A stretch of DNA of 64,000 nt from Albula goreensis. Taxonomy: Eukaryota > Chordata > Actinopteri > Albuliformes > Albulidae. The translations under genes and the position numbers were made by a program. Positions 53,885-64,000 of the stretch are shown piece after piece (position 1 is the first letter of the stretch; the number at the start of each line of letters is the position of its first letter). The DNA lies in the NCBI GenBank assembly GCA_022829145.1, contig CM040763.1, forward strand, positions 9,719,141 through 9,783,140, in the 5' to 3' direction. Under the pieces are notes generated by a model. That model was not told where the DNA came from. It did no database searches and saw only the letters and a program-made list of their open reading frames with translations.

Positions 53885-56800
53885 AGCAGTGACAGAGGTG
53901 TTTGGGGGCTGCTTTCCTGGCTCTGCTCCAGCCAGTCTTTTTAGCAGAAGTAAGTGGTTGTGATTGCATGGTGATGGAGAGCTCCCTGCGCCCCTCTCCC
54001 TACCCCTCCCCGCACGGCAGCACAGTCACAAACTGTAACCGCACACTCTTCCCAGGCCTCTGAAGTTGTCAGTTTACGGATCTCCTGTGTCAGAAATGTC
54101 AGTGGGGAGAAACTGGGGACAGAGAATAAAGAAGACTGAGCTGCATTAGCATGTACAGCAAGTGGGTGGCAGGTATTTCCTCAGGAACCATGGAAATAAT
54201 CATACAGTACAAATATTTACCTTCACAAACAATGACCAATTGTCAAGGGGCTAGAAACCTGTACTTAGCAACAAATAACTATCAAAATACAATAAGAGGA
54301 AATCCAACATACAATCAAAGGCACATATCAAGTGGATTTTTTTTCCAAGTTTCAACACAGCCTACCTATACAGATGGATTGGAGTGTGACCAGCATGTGA
54401 GATATATCACCATACCCTCTGTGAACCCTTTAGCTCTGTTCTAAGTTTGGTAAAATGAGATCCTAAAGTAGAACATATTTATTTAACAATCTTCCAAAGT
54501 CTTAAAAGTCAGTCTAGATTGTTGTGTTGAGATCGCTTTGATTTTAAAGAGCTAGACTATCCAGAATGAAATTGAGAAATTGACTAGAATTCCTTCAGCT
54601 TGATGGCTGTTTCCTGGTTCACATCTCTATTTTATCATCTTCGCTTCACACTCTGAAGGAGGTAGAGAGCTGTCCATAGGATTAAAGCTCTCCGTATGTG
54701 AACCAGACCCTGAACCCACCATTGAAGTCTTATGTGTGGTTCAAGGAAGCGGCCAGAGAACAGGCTTGTTTCTCACTGAGATGGGAGCTGATAGCTTTTG
54801 GCTCTGTGAGGCTGGCTAAAACGGCTCCCACCACAACAAGAGCGAATGCGGTGCACATCCAGGGTCAAACCTTCAACAACCTTCTGCAGGCAAAATACGG
54901 TTTAATTTTTCATGAACGCCTTTGTTTGATAGGAGCATGAAAACAGTTCCATGCTGAGCTTTTTACAAACCAATACCAGGTCCGGGAGCTTTAGAATGCT
55001 CAATACAATCTAAAGGCATATGCTTTAAGAGATATTTTGAATTGTTATTATCTTCATTGCCCCATGTCCATTCTATTTTTAATATGGTTTTCCCCCTTGG
55101 TATTTTAAGATATATAAACTTCAAAACAGATCTTTGAAGCCAAAAACATAGATACAAAGCATATACTTTGCATTCTCAGAGAATTGACAGCACTTACAGC
55201 ACAGTGGTTGACGACAACCCTAGGGACAGTGAGTGCCATATTCATATGTGCCATATTCACACACAGCCCCTCAAATAAACAGAAAACAACCTTGCACTTT
55301 GATTGTTTTGCATTTCCTCAGTGTGTCCATACTATTATATGTAAAGAGAGAGATACACATTGATAGATTGTTACAAATATTATACTATGTTTTTGCTTGG
55401 AATATATCTCTGGGCTCCATATTCTTTGGCAGCTTTTCAAAAGTATGCCTTTGAAATCAGCCAGGCAGGTATAACCTACCCTGGGAGTCTGCCAGCCTCC
55501 TCTATATTTGAACCTGGCCATACCCTGGCATAAGTGACAAGTGACTGCGTCCAGTTTCAACATGGTGCAGGTGCTTCACTAAAAATGAAAGAAAGTTTAT
55601 TCTGTGTGCACTAGCTTTTTGGCAGTTTCATTATAATGAATTTGAACATTATAACTATTCACACAGTAGTTATATTTTTCTGTCTTTTCCTGAAAAAATG
55701 AATATTTTGTCAGTTGTATTTTCTTGTCTCTGCACAAGGTTGACTATATGGTTGCCTGTATTGTCAAATACTGTGCCAAAGGAATTAGAGTGGACAGAAT
55801 GCCTGTAGGAGTTAGATTGGACTGCTGTCCAGCAAAACCATACATACAGTGTACCACATGCCTTTGAGGCTTGTCTTCAGTGTGACTAATTATCTGTTTA
55901 TTTGGCATCAATTGCTTCTTCTTGTTCTAGTGTGTGTTGCAAAACTGCTTGTTTATAATTGTCACAGAGTAGCAAGACCTCTAAATTATGTTATTTGATT
56001 TGAATGTTGTCTGGGTTAAATACAGTTTTAGTCCATTATATACAGCATGTCACTAAATTCCAGAAACAGCTGACATCTTAGAGGAAATAAGTATGATATA
56101 TAACCACTGTCTGGTATCTAGGTCATCACATTTTCCAGTATTGTCACACTAGTTCATTCCTATATATTATATAGCCTAAACAAAATTCCTTTTCATAAAT
56201 AAAACAATATATCTAACCAAAGATCAACCAAAATGACAAATTCCAAATTTAGAAAAGTATTTGATATATTTGATGCACTTCTGCATTTAAATAAAAAATA
56301 ATTTATAGCTTACCTTACCTGTATAGAACTGTATAGATCAGGTTTGTAAAGTGTGACCATAAAATGTAAATTAAATATTTTGTTTTCACATATTGCCTTT
56401 TCTTCCCTCCTAAGTAAATTTGCTTTTCAATATAAATCCAATATAAACTACAATTATAGCAATAATTTTACCAACAAAAATGTTTGTTGCACAAGGTTAA
56501 ATCTAAATTAATAAAGCTGTCAGCGTGAAAAATTGATCACTGCAATTCTTTATTCTTAAAAATGGTCTTTCAAAGCTCAGTGAAGCAATAATTACTGAGG
56601 ACATTTTTTTGTATTCGTGTGCTTGTATGCCTTGCAATAATGATCTTTAAATAAGGCTGGTTAAAAAGCTTACAAATCGTCACTAATGATCAAACAACAT
56701 AAACCACTGTGACACTGAAGGCTGCTCAAAGACAGTTTTAGCAGCACCAAAAAGCCTGAAGGGATGTGTGGTAATTTCTCCTTACAATTTACTGCCTGCT

Positions 56801-59785
56801 AGTACATTTTCAGTAGGTGTTTATGTGAGCTGCTTTTACAGGAGTTCAGTGGCACAACACATGTTGACGCAGAGATTGGACTTGATATATGAAACAGGCA
56901 AATACATCTTCAGCATCCTTTGAAGTATTTTGTTTTATTTGTAAGATTGATCTCTGTGGAGTAATAACATGTTGTAGCACAAACAGGTAAAAAAAGGTCA
57001 AAACCCAACTGCATGGACTTGAAGTCAGTTAAAACTCAAATACTAGAATAAATCAAGATATTTATGCACCACGATTGAAAAATGAGTAACAACTAGTTTT
57101 ACAATTATGCTCATTTATACGTGTAGATTAACAAGCCTGTTGCAACCAAACTGATTTGCGCTTATTATTATGGAAAACATGGGCAAAATAGTAATATTCC
57201 CATAAAATAAACAAGTAAACATAACCATAGTTCTCTTCACATATTACGAAAAGACACCTTGGCTTGTTCTCTGAAAACCCATTGCTACTTGAGCTTATTG
57301 ACACGACTCTTGATGTGATTTAACATTGAAGACCATCATTTGGCTGCATAACCCAGTTAACGTGCTGTTGGATGCTCCACAGCTCATCCCAAAGATCGCC
57401 TGTATAAGCGTGACTCAGTGATTGGTATACCCAACTAAAGCATTTCCTGGGTTTTAGTATTTTTCTCAGGGCTGCTCTTGGTGACCCATGAGGAATGAGG
57501 AGAGAAGTCTTATGAGGAATCTGAGAGGCACAGAGTCAGGTGAAAGCTGATTTTGTGCAATGCCAAGGAATGGTCATTGGGATAATTTCAGACTTGGTCC
57601 TTTCCAAAACTCAAAGGTGTTGGAATGAATGATTCAGTTTTGCTAAACAGAGAACTTTATATTTTTACCTTTGACCAAAGTTACCCTAAAACCAAAGTAA
57701 AAACTTACGGAAAAAGTGTGATTATAAGCATTTAACTTTATGAACATTCAATACGCATTCTGTGAACCCCCTCCTTCCAGGATCCAGCTGAAATATGGTC
57801 CATATTGATAAAATAGTTTTGGTTTTCATATACATAGTTTGTCCATATGGACGGTATGTTGTGGAGACAGAGATATGGGGTTGGACTCCCCTCAGGTGGG
57901 TGTGGAAAGAAGGGGTCTGGCAGACGAGACATAAGAACACATGAAATAAGCAAAAGCGATAAGCATAACCACTTGGTACACCACCAATGGCACTGATAGA
58001 CACAGTCACACTGTTAGTCTGCACAGTCTTCACTTAAATGTTTATTTAAAGGTTTGGCCAAAATATTGGACAATAAAGCTGCATTACCTCCCTCAGCCAG
58101 AAACAACAGAATTTCAATGCTGTAAAAAAAAAAAAAGAGTTGAATAAAAGCTGCCTTCTGCTTGCTGATCTCATCTCTTACTGCCTGGCAACTGCTACAC
58201 TGACTAGTTATTTAGGTTACGTCTAACAAATTATGTTTCATCCACAGGGCTTTATGTTTCTGGCTTCAGAGCTGCACAAGGACATTTCAGGCAGTATTTA
58301 AAACATGTTCCTATGTTGCTTAATGAAACATTGGCCACGTTTGAACATGAATTCCTTTAAATAGCTATGTTTCAAACCATACAGTAAAATTAATATTATG
58401 GTAAATGGTTCTCAAAATGGAAGGAATTATTCGAGTCAGAAGCAGATTTCGGCTTTTTTTAGACTGTTGCACTGATCTTGCTGCAGCCCGTGGCACCTCC
58501 ATCCTTGCTTTGTGCTAAGCAGATTAACTATAATGCTCGTAACTATGGAGAAGGGGCTGTTTTGTGAGGAATATGATAATTTACATTTAGATTAACAAGA
58601 GGAGTTGGACAGCTGGGGTGAAGTTTCTGGTGGGAAAAAAATCCTTTTTGTTCAATGGTCCTGTTCCTTCGGGACATTTCTGTGTGTGGGGAAAACACTC
58701 CAAAAAAAAAACACTCCCATTTCACATGACTGGAGCCAAGCCAGCAACCAGAACTGCCCAAAAGAACTTTTTCAAATTTTTTAAAAGCTGATAGAACCAG
58801 GGGAACATTATTAAAAAAATATGTAGTTCAACTCAAAAATTATTTATTTGTAATAAAAACAAATAGTGGTCTGAGCGATTTTATACTTCATTTTACAAAA
58901 GCCACTTTAAGATTTTATGCAGCAATACATCTTGATAAATCAATGGTACAGTACATTTATTACTTTTATTTTGACTTAGCAACACCATAAAATCTAATAT
59001 ATAGATATTTAAAATGTATGAAGAGTATAAACAACACATGACCAGAAAAAGAAAAATCCTCAGTATTCTTAAGATTTTATTTGTAATGTATAAACACTTT
59101 ACATAAATTACTTCCTCTGAGACTAATATTTGATGAACAGTTAATTGGAATTCATAGAAAAAATCCATAAAGAACCAGTCTCACATAATTTACAAAAGTT
59201 TCAGTTTTCCTTTGCTTGGTAGGACATTTTTTTCCATTTCATGTTACTTCACGCATCCTACTCACTTTTCTCTCCCCAACCCAAGGAAAACCAAGATAAG
59301 TTTTGTAAAATGAACAATACATTGGATATTTACTGGTCGCAATGTCCTTTTAGAAAGCAGCACAGGAGAAGCAGTTGAGTTTATTAACAGCAGAATTTCC
59401 CAGTTTTGGCTGGTCACTGAGACACTTTTTTTTTAATCGTCAAGAGCGAAACTACTTTTTATAAGCAAAGGTCAACCATTCATAAGGAAAACAAACATCT
59501 GATAATAGACATTGCCTAGTAAGAAAACTGATAGGCTTTATACATATTAGTCCAGCTGAGTGCAGTGATATGCATATGTAAACACATTTTTTTTCTTCTT
59601 TTAGATTTTTTTAAAGCAGATACCCTTTTAAGGTCAATTGTAAAAACATTTTCCTTTATAAACTACCATTCTCTCCCTTGGTTCCTTTCTCTCAAAAAGG
59701 GTCCACAGTCCAATCAAGGTTGTGCTACAGACAGACATCTGTGTCACGGCCTTGTTAAGGCCCAAAGTAGTTTTTTTTTTTCTTT
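53885..59785. other. region downstream of tenm2; no gene seen
   Basis: AT-rich. No coding exon is supported on either strand. The right-hand part (about 58.8-59.8 kb) is the likeliest place for a longer tenm2 3' UTR because it carries several minus-sense AATAAA copies and AU-rich stretches. An A-run at 58,124-58,136 could be a retroposon tail or chance. Confidence 0.45.
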
Positions 59786-59790
59786 CTACA

Positions 59791-59796
59791 TTTATT
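59791..59796 (-). promoter_or_regulatory. candidate poly(A) signal AATAAA for tenm2
   Basis: The canonical AATAAA hexamer lies in the transcript sense, 130-140 nt after the stop. An 11-nt genomic A-run (minus sense, 59,771-59,781) follows within 10-20 nt. That run could cause internal oligo-dT priming in cDNA libraries, so apparent cDNA ends here would not prove a true cleavage site. Confidence 0.35.
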
Positions 59797-59841
59797 CTGT
59801 AGAAGCTATGTACCACAACACACAGCGTTGCTTTCAAATCA

Positions 59842-59874
59842 CCCCCTTACCTCCCCACCCACCCCCCTTCCCCC
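59842..59874 (-). promoter_or_regulatory. G-quadruplex-type tract in the tenm2 3' UTR
   Basis: In transcript sense this 33-nt stretch has five G-runs of lengths 5, 6, 3, 4 and 5 with mostly 1-2-nt loops (GGGGGAAGGGGGGTGGGTGG and on). It begins about 54 nt after the stop codon. It meets the usual four-run, short-loop quadruplex rule on the RNA strand. Function is inferred only. Confidence 0.6.
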
Positions 59875-59927
59875 TCAAAGGGAATGGCCAAGGGCAGTCT
59901 CTTTGGCAGCCAGTGGAGAACAGTTTG

Positions 59928-60683
59928 TTACCTCTTCCCTATTTCGCTTTGCCTTAAGAACTGTATGTTGTTAGCGCTGTCAGCTAACTCTGGGTATTGC
60001 TCTATGGAGAGTACATAGTACCCATCATATCCTAGGACTTTTCCACTACTCAGTAGCTGCCTCTTCTCTCCCTCTGTCCACAGCCGGGCTCCTTCCTCTC
60101 CATCACGCACGCGCTGCTGCTCGCGGGCCCACGCGTGGGACAGCGCCCTCTGCCGCGCCTGTTCCAGGATGCGGGCCTTCTCCTCGTCCAGGGTCATGCC
60201 GTAGCGCACGTGCAGAACCAGTGCCCCGTACTGCATCTCCACGTCGGCGAACCTGCGAGTCCTGCCATTCACCACCGTGGTAGACTGGGACACGGTCACG
60301 TTGATGCCATTTTCCAGGGACTTGCGCCCACTGGTCAGTCTGAGCGTGCCCAGGTCGCTCTCCGGCAGGCTGGTTTTTATGAAGTAGTGTGTGTCCCTCC
60401 CCTCGATAGTGAAGTGCAGGTTCTCCAAGTAGAAGGCGTTGTTCAGGACGGCTGCCACTTTGATGCAGTCCTCGTTGGCGATGTTGAGTGCGTTTGTGAC
60501 CACTCGTCCCTGACTGACAGCCAGCATGACTCCTTTCCCAATGAGGGACTTCACTGTGGCGAACCACAGCCATGACTTCTCTCTGCCGGCTCTTCGCCTG
60601 TTCAGCTGGATCTCCGGAAGCCTCTCAAAGGACAGGAAGGCCTTCGCTTGTCTTATTACTTCTTGCTGGACCCCAGAGATGGA
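59928..60683 (-). CDS. tenm2: teneurin-2, terminal coding exon with stop codon
   Basis: This exon encodes the last 251 residues: the antibody-binding-like spacer and the C-terminal toxin-like (Tox-GHH-type) domain that forms the latrophilin contact region of teneurins, followed by TCAP. Seen: the acceptor is TTTCTCTCTTCACAG at 60,684 and above, with a phase-0 start at Ser ([20 protein letters not shown]). The exon then reads [20 protein letters not shown], continues through [20 protein letters not shown] (a sequon), [19 protein letters not shown] and [17 protein letters not shown], and stops at TAA (59,928-59,930) after SEIGKR. An apparent start inside the exon at Val-44 (GTG, 60,554) is not a real initiation site; the frame is open back to the splice acceptor. 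The three coding pieces total 2,499 nt, exactly 833 codons including the stop. Known family members are about 2,700-2,800 residues, so the window shows roughly the last 30 percent of the protein. Confidence 0.97.
   Translation of the reverse strand, partial: SISGVQQEVIRQAKAFLSFERLPEIQLNRRRAGREKSWLWFATVKSLIGKGVMLAVSQGRVVTNALNIANEDCIKVAAVLNNAFYLENLHFTIEGRDTHYFIKTSLPESDLGTLRLTSGRKSLENGINVTVSQSTTVVNGRTRRFADVEMQYGALVLHVRYGMTLDEEKARILEQARQRALSHAWAREQQRVRDGEEGARLWTEGEKRQLLSSGKVLGYDGYYVLSIEQYPELADSANNIQFLRQSEIGKR
59931..60059 (-). other. tenm2: TCAP-2-like C-terminal associated peptide within teneurin-2
   Basis: The last 43 residues (exon residues 209-251) correspond to the teneurin C-terminal associated peptide. 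Seen: it starts [18 protein letters not shown] directly after Glu-Lys-Arg (Lys-Arg at 60,060-60,065) and ends SEIGKR before the TAA stop. Known: TCAPs are 40-41-residue CRF-like bioactive peptides described at the C-terminus of all four vertebrate teneurins, with a basic cleavage site upstream and a Gly-basic-basic end that resembles an amidation signal. This copy keeps both signals. Relative to the usual vertebrate form it has Leu where Gln is normally found before GYDGYY, and Ile for Val before EQYPEL. Whether a free peptide is produced in this species is not shown by the sequence. In structures of full-length teneurins this segment packs against the toxin-like domain. Confidence 0.85.
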
Positions 60684-61311
60684 CTGTGAAGAGAGAAAAA
60701 TGCATTATTAATGTCTAAACATCATAAAACTTGACACTGCAGACTGGCTGACAACAGGCAGCGCTGTTTCAATGCCTTTACCCTCTCTAATGGTGCAAGC
60801 TTTGGTTTTACAAAAAAAAAACGCATAATACAAAATCTGGGAAGAATATGGATAAATAATGCACTATAACATTTCAGATTTGTCTCACTTCATCTCATTT
60901 CTGAGAGCAGACAAAAATATCAAGTACTAGCAACAAGGGTAAAAACACATTCATTAGACAAGTCGACGCCAAAAATGTGATACTGCTTTTATAGCATTGT
61001 TCTGAAAATGACATGAAATGCATGAAAATATGCTTTAAATTACTTTTCTGTTGAAAATGTGACTCTATTGAGCCTTCAGATCTACACAACAGCCTTTTCA
61101 TTTAAAGTAGTATAACTGAAATTTTATTGGAGAGAACATACTTCACCCAAGTATACATAAAAAAATTAAACTTGTAAAACTTTGGAGGCAAAGGCGAAAA
61201 GACTAACAGTTTTTAGTGTATCCTTTATTCCAGGTTTTTCTGTTCTGTTCACAGCGACTAAAACTCAGAATAGAAGTAAAGGAAAATAAAAAGTGCCAAA
61301 AGGCATGTTAC
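60684..61311 (-). other. tenm2: tenm2 last intron (628 bp)
   Basis: A GT-AG intron of 628 bp, phase 0. The donor is GTAACA (61,311 downward) and the acceptor is the pyrimidine-rich TTTCTCTCTTCACAG just above 60,684. It contains a short A-run near 60,812-60,820 and no coding potential in frame. Confidence 0.9.
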
Positions 61312-61442
61312 CGGCAGATCATCCCAAAGCTGGCTCTTCCTCAGCTCAAAGGACGGCTCTGTCAGATCAAACTTGGGGATTGGAAAGCCAGGAATAGCGT
61401 TGTGAAGATGGAACCCAAACGTCACCAGCCAGCTGTTGACAT
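61312..61442 (-). CDS. tenm2: teneurin-2, 131-bp linker exon (second from last)
   Basis: This short exon joins the Rhs core to the C-terminal domains. It is too interrupted by flanking intron to stand out as an open frame, so it was found by translating in the phase left by the upstream exon. Seen: the acceptor is ...ATTCACGGCAG|AT at 61,444-61,443 and the donor is CCG|GTAACA at 61,312/61,311. The split G plus 131 bases give exactly 44 codons. The translation begins [20 protein letters not shown] and ends SQLWDDLP. The DVNSW(L)(V/L)TFGFQ/HLHN block is a family hallmark, and the following PKFDLTEPS and WDD(L/I)P stretches are typical of teneurin-2. Exon phase is 1 on entry and 0 on exit, matching both neighbours. 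The weak polypyrimidine tract at the acceptor is slightly unusual but the frame and homology leave little doubt. Confidence 0.95.
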
Positions 61443-62113
61443 CTGCCGTGAATAGAGAGAGGTGAAATGTCTCCCCTCGGTCTCAACACGACACTTCGGC
61501 TGACAACAGCACACATTTAGGTATGCATTCCTACAGCGGCAATATCAAAGGGTGCCTGAGCTAGACTGTGCTGTAAGATCCAGGACTGGAACTCAGAAAT
61601 GTGCTTCTGTAAGCTGACACAGCACAAAGGTGTCCCTTTGTACTCCGGCTGTTTGTGGAGGTGAAGTGCTCGGTTCCAGTTATGATCATACTGAATCCTT
61701 TGATAAATGCAGTATCTCTTTATAGAAGCATACCTTTAGTCTAAGAACTCTACCTTCATACAAAAAGAAATCACTAGATACAATGAATTGGTAAAGATTG
61801 TATCGTATAACAGGTTTCAGATCCAACAATGTATAACAATCATTCAGGTGTTTACATTCATGTAAAATGTTTTTCAACTGCATAGAATTAACTGTGCATT
61901 TTATACACAATGTTTATTGATACAGTGTGCAGATTATGCTACAGGCATTTATGTGTTTGTATGGAAAATCCATTCACTAACTAATAAAGTGTGAACAAAA
62001 TTGTCCAACCATTCAATTTTACTCTTGGAGAGATTTCACAAAAAAAGGATATGAAACATTTTTTAAGGATATGAAACACATAAACACACAACATTGTTCC
62101 CTTAAAGCCTTAC
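61443..62113 (-). other. tenm2: tenm2 intron between YD exon and linker exon (671 bp)
   Basis: A GT-AG intron of 671 bp, phase 1. The 5' splice site is GTAAGG (62,113 downward) and the 3' splice site is GGCAG at 61,447-61,443. The sequence is AT-rich with no recognisable repeat. Short open frames on either strand here are fortuitous. Confidence 0.9.
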
Positions 62114-63725
62114 CTGTGACATATTCTTTAACTTCATGTATTTTGCTGACAGGATTGTTGTTCCTGAACATGTAGAGATTAAATGGGGCAGGGTCCTTTC
62201 CCACCCTCTTCCAGGTGGTGATGTCAGGTATGGTCCATCGTCCAGCCAGGATGTCATAGTCCCTTTCACCAAAGTGCAGCAGTTTGGTCAAGGGCTCATA
62301 GAGGCCCCCGTGGAAGCCAATCACCAGTTGGAAGTCTGGGTTGGAGTCAAAGTAAATCTCCCCGTAGGCCGTGTACTGGACCTGCTTGATCATGAGCCCG
62401 TTGCTGTTGAAGACGGCCAGCGGGGTGCCTGTGTTGTCGCAAGCGATGTAGAACTCCTCCCCGCTGCTGATCTCCATGGCAAAGAGGTGACCCTGCAGGT
62501 CATAGTAGAGGGAGGTGATCTCGGAGCTGGAGTGGTTGTAGACATGGGTGATGCGGGTGGGGTAGTTCAGATCTGCGTAGAAGAATTGGAGGTGCTGTCC
62601 CAGGCTCGTTCTGCTGGAGACCCTTCTCCCAAGGCCATCATAGCGGTACTGGATGGTCCAGCCGTTGCCTTTGCTGTAGACCCGCGCCAGGAGGCCTTTG
62701 GAGTTGTACTCGAATATCTCAGCCCCTCTCTGCCGCAGGAGTCCATCTTCGTCCAGCCGGTACTGGACGTCCCCGAGCCTGGTGATCCTGTCCCGCAGGT
62801 CGTAGCGGAGGGGAGTGAGACGGGCGCTGTTGCTGGGGTTGAGCAGGTGAAGGTTACCGTTTAGGTCGTAGTTGTATCGCCAGTTGATCTTCTCATTCAG
62901 GTAAACCGTTTGCAGCTGGCCATCAACATCATACTCATAGCCATACTTAGTAGTGTTGGCAAAGGGCCCTATTTTGATCTCCCTCTTTGTGACTCGGCCC
63001 ATGTTGTCATATTGAATGGTTATCCAGTACATAAGTGAACGGAATATCTCATACTGAATTTCCTTTATTCGACCATGTGCGTCAAAGTGCTTGGTGTAGG
63101 TCATGACAGCAGTGGAGATTATCTGGTTTATGTCATAGTAGATGACACCAAATTTGCCAAATTGTTCGACCTTTCCTGAGATGTCATCGAACTGATAGAG
63201 ATCGATGGGCAAAGGCGTTTCATTAATCACTCCCTGCATGCTCGTCACACGGAAGCTGTTGTCGTAGGTGTAGTCGAAGCGGGCATTCACCATCCCATCC
63301 TCGCTGAAACGGAAAATCTGGCGGTCAATTAGGGGCCCGATTTGCCTGTACCTAATGGTGCAGATAAATCCCTCGCTTTGCAGGTTGACGGTTTTCAGGA
63401 CCCCCGCTGTCTCGTCGTAGGTGAAGCTCACTCGGGTGCTGTCGTATAGGATCTCAGACAGCTTGGTCTGCCGCCTGTACTTGTACAGGACGCGTCGGCC
63501 CGTTCCAAGGTGCGCGACCTTCAGCAGCTGCCCGTCCTCGCTGTAGTCCACGATGACGGATGCGTTGCTTTCTGGGGGGTTGTAGATGTTCCGGTAGTAT
63601 CCGATGGAGCGGATGGTTTGCATTGTGTGGCGGGCAACACTTGGCATGGTTATGGCCGACAGGTGATCCAATAAATCATAATCGAAGATGTACTGGCGTT
63701 GGCTGTGCAACAACAGAACCATGGA
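62114..63725 (-). CDS. tenm2: teneurin-2, large YD-repeat/Rhs-core exon (third from last)
   Basis: This exon encodes 537 residues of the extracellular YD-repeat barrel of a teneurin, a type II transmembrane adhesion receptor that pairs with latrophilins and other teneurins at synapses. Seen: the acceptor is a pyrimidine tract ending in CAG at 63,728-63,726, with a phase-0 start at Ser. The donor is CAG|GTAAGG at 62,114/62,113, leaving one base of a split Asp codon. YD-type motifs recur, for example QYDNMGRV (residues 238-245), YDLNGNL (286-292), [13 protein letters not shown] (307-319) and RYDGLGRRV (361-369). An Rhs-associated core runs from about residue 407 ([11 protein letters not shown]) through [12 protein letters not shown] (486-497) to APFNLYMF (513-520). 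N-glycosylation sequons include NAS (54-56), NET (168-170), NTT (257-259) and NHS (397-399). Known: vertebrate teneurins carry a giant exon of this kind near the 3' end. The residue pattern ([36 protein letters not shown]) fits teneurin-2 rather than -1, -3 or -4. The reading frame is intact. Confidence 0.96.
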
Positions 63726-64000
63726 CTGGAAAAAAGGACAGGAGCAGAATAATTGCACTCATTAGTTTTAAAATGCAAATGGCATGACAACGGGTATTAA
63801 CATTCCATTTTAGCAATGGCTTCTTTTTTAATTGAGATATCCTTGACCCACAAGTCTCTAATGCTGCTCTTTTAAATGTACTTGAATGCATAATTCTAAA
63901 GGCTTTCGCAATTATTAGCTCTGGCCTCGTAGTGTGCCGGTACTTATGTAATAAGGCAGGCTGCATTTAAAGTCACAATCACTTAAGACAACATCAGCTA
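63726..64000 (-). other. tenm2: tenm2 intron, 3' portion (window edge)
   Basis: Intronic sequence upstream (in transcript sense) of the large YD exon. It ends in a clear pyrimidine tract and CAG acceptor at 63,726-63,728. The preceding exon is outside the window, so intron length is unknown. No repeat or second exon is visible in these 275 bases. Confidence 0.85.

Larger units (their letters stand above)
59786..59927 (-). other. tenm2: tenm2 proximal 3' UTR (minimum extent)
   Basis: Sequence directly downstream of the TAA stop must be 3' UTR at least to the first usable poly(A) site. The first AATAAA on the minus strand is at 59,791-59,796, about 130 nt past the stop. The real UTR may run much further: further AATAAA copies lie at 59,380-59,385 and 59,076-59,081 within a long AU-rich stretch. 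The UTR start is certain; the end is a guess. Confidence 0.55.

Noticed and set aside
60103-60575. Long frames overlapping the tenm2 terminal exon on both strands
   Set aside because: Shadows of the GC-rich tenm2 coding sequence; only the frame that continues from the splice acceptor matches teneurins.
62136-62864. 242-codon plus-strand frame opposite the YD exon
   Set aside because: Antisense shadow of the conserved YD/Rhs coding sequence with no independent similarity.

Overview
This is eukaryotic, vertebrate and most probably ray-finned-fish genomic DNA. The window holds the 3' end of one protein-coding gene on the minus strand at its right edge (59,928-63,725). The remaining ~59 kb to the left shows no convincing coding exon. 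The fish assignment rests on three things: compact introns (671 and 628 bp) inside a gene family whose mammalian introns are usually longer, decayed copies of interspersed repeats common in ray-finned fishes, and abundant CA/GT microsatellites. I cannot name the species.

Right edge (59.9-64.0 kb): three in-frame exons with consensus splice sites encode the last 832 residues of a teneurin. Residue-level features of the YD shell, the Rhs core and the C-terminal toxin-like domain fit teneurin-2 (tenm2) better than its paralogues. The order along transcription (right to left) is: intron end, 1,612-bp YD/Rhs exon, 131-bp linker exon, terminal exon with the stop codon, 3' UTR. The terminal exon ends in the teneurin C-terminal associated peptide (TCAP-2-like), which is bounded by dibasic residues. 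Together these parts make most of the extracellular YD barrel and the C-terminal latrophilin-binding superfold of a synaptic adhesion receptor. All upstream exons (cytoplasmic, transmembrane, EGF, NHL) lie beyond position 64,000.

Left 59 kb: an AT-rich intergenic desert downstream of tenm2. It contains microsatellites (GT, CA and GA arrays), tRNA-derived SINE-like relics near 5.6-6.3 kb, a decayed LINE reverse-transcriptase fragment near 39 kb, fish-type interspersed repeats, several short tandem duplications, three G-rich/C-rich quadruplex-type tracts (one in the tenm2 3' UTR), a 150-bp fold-back element near 1.2 kb and a perfect 12-bp-arm palindrome at 31.2 kb. A few less AT-rich, repeat-free blocks look like possible conserved non-coding elements, but this cannot be tested from one sequence.

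I found no evidence for a new multi-gene system. The items most worth a second look are the fold-back element, the identical 27-bp motif that abuts two separate CA arrays, the quadruplex-type tract just after the tenm2 stop codon, and the TCAP-2 variant.
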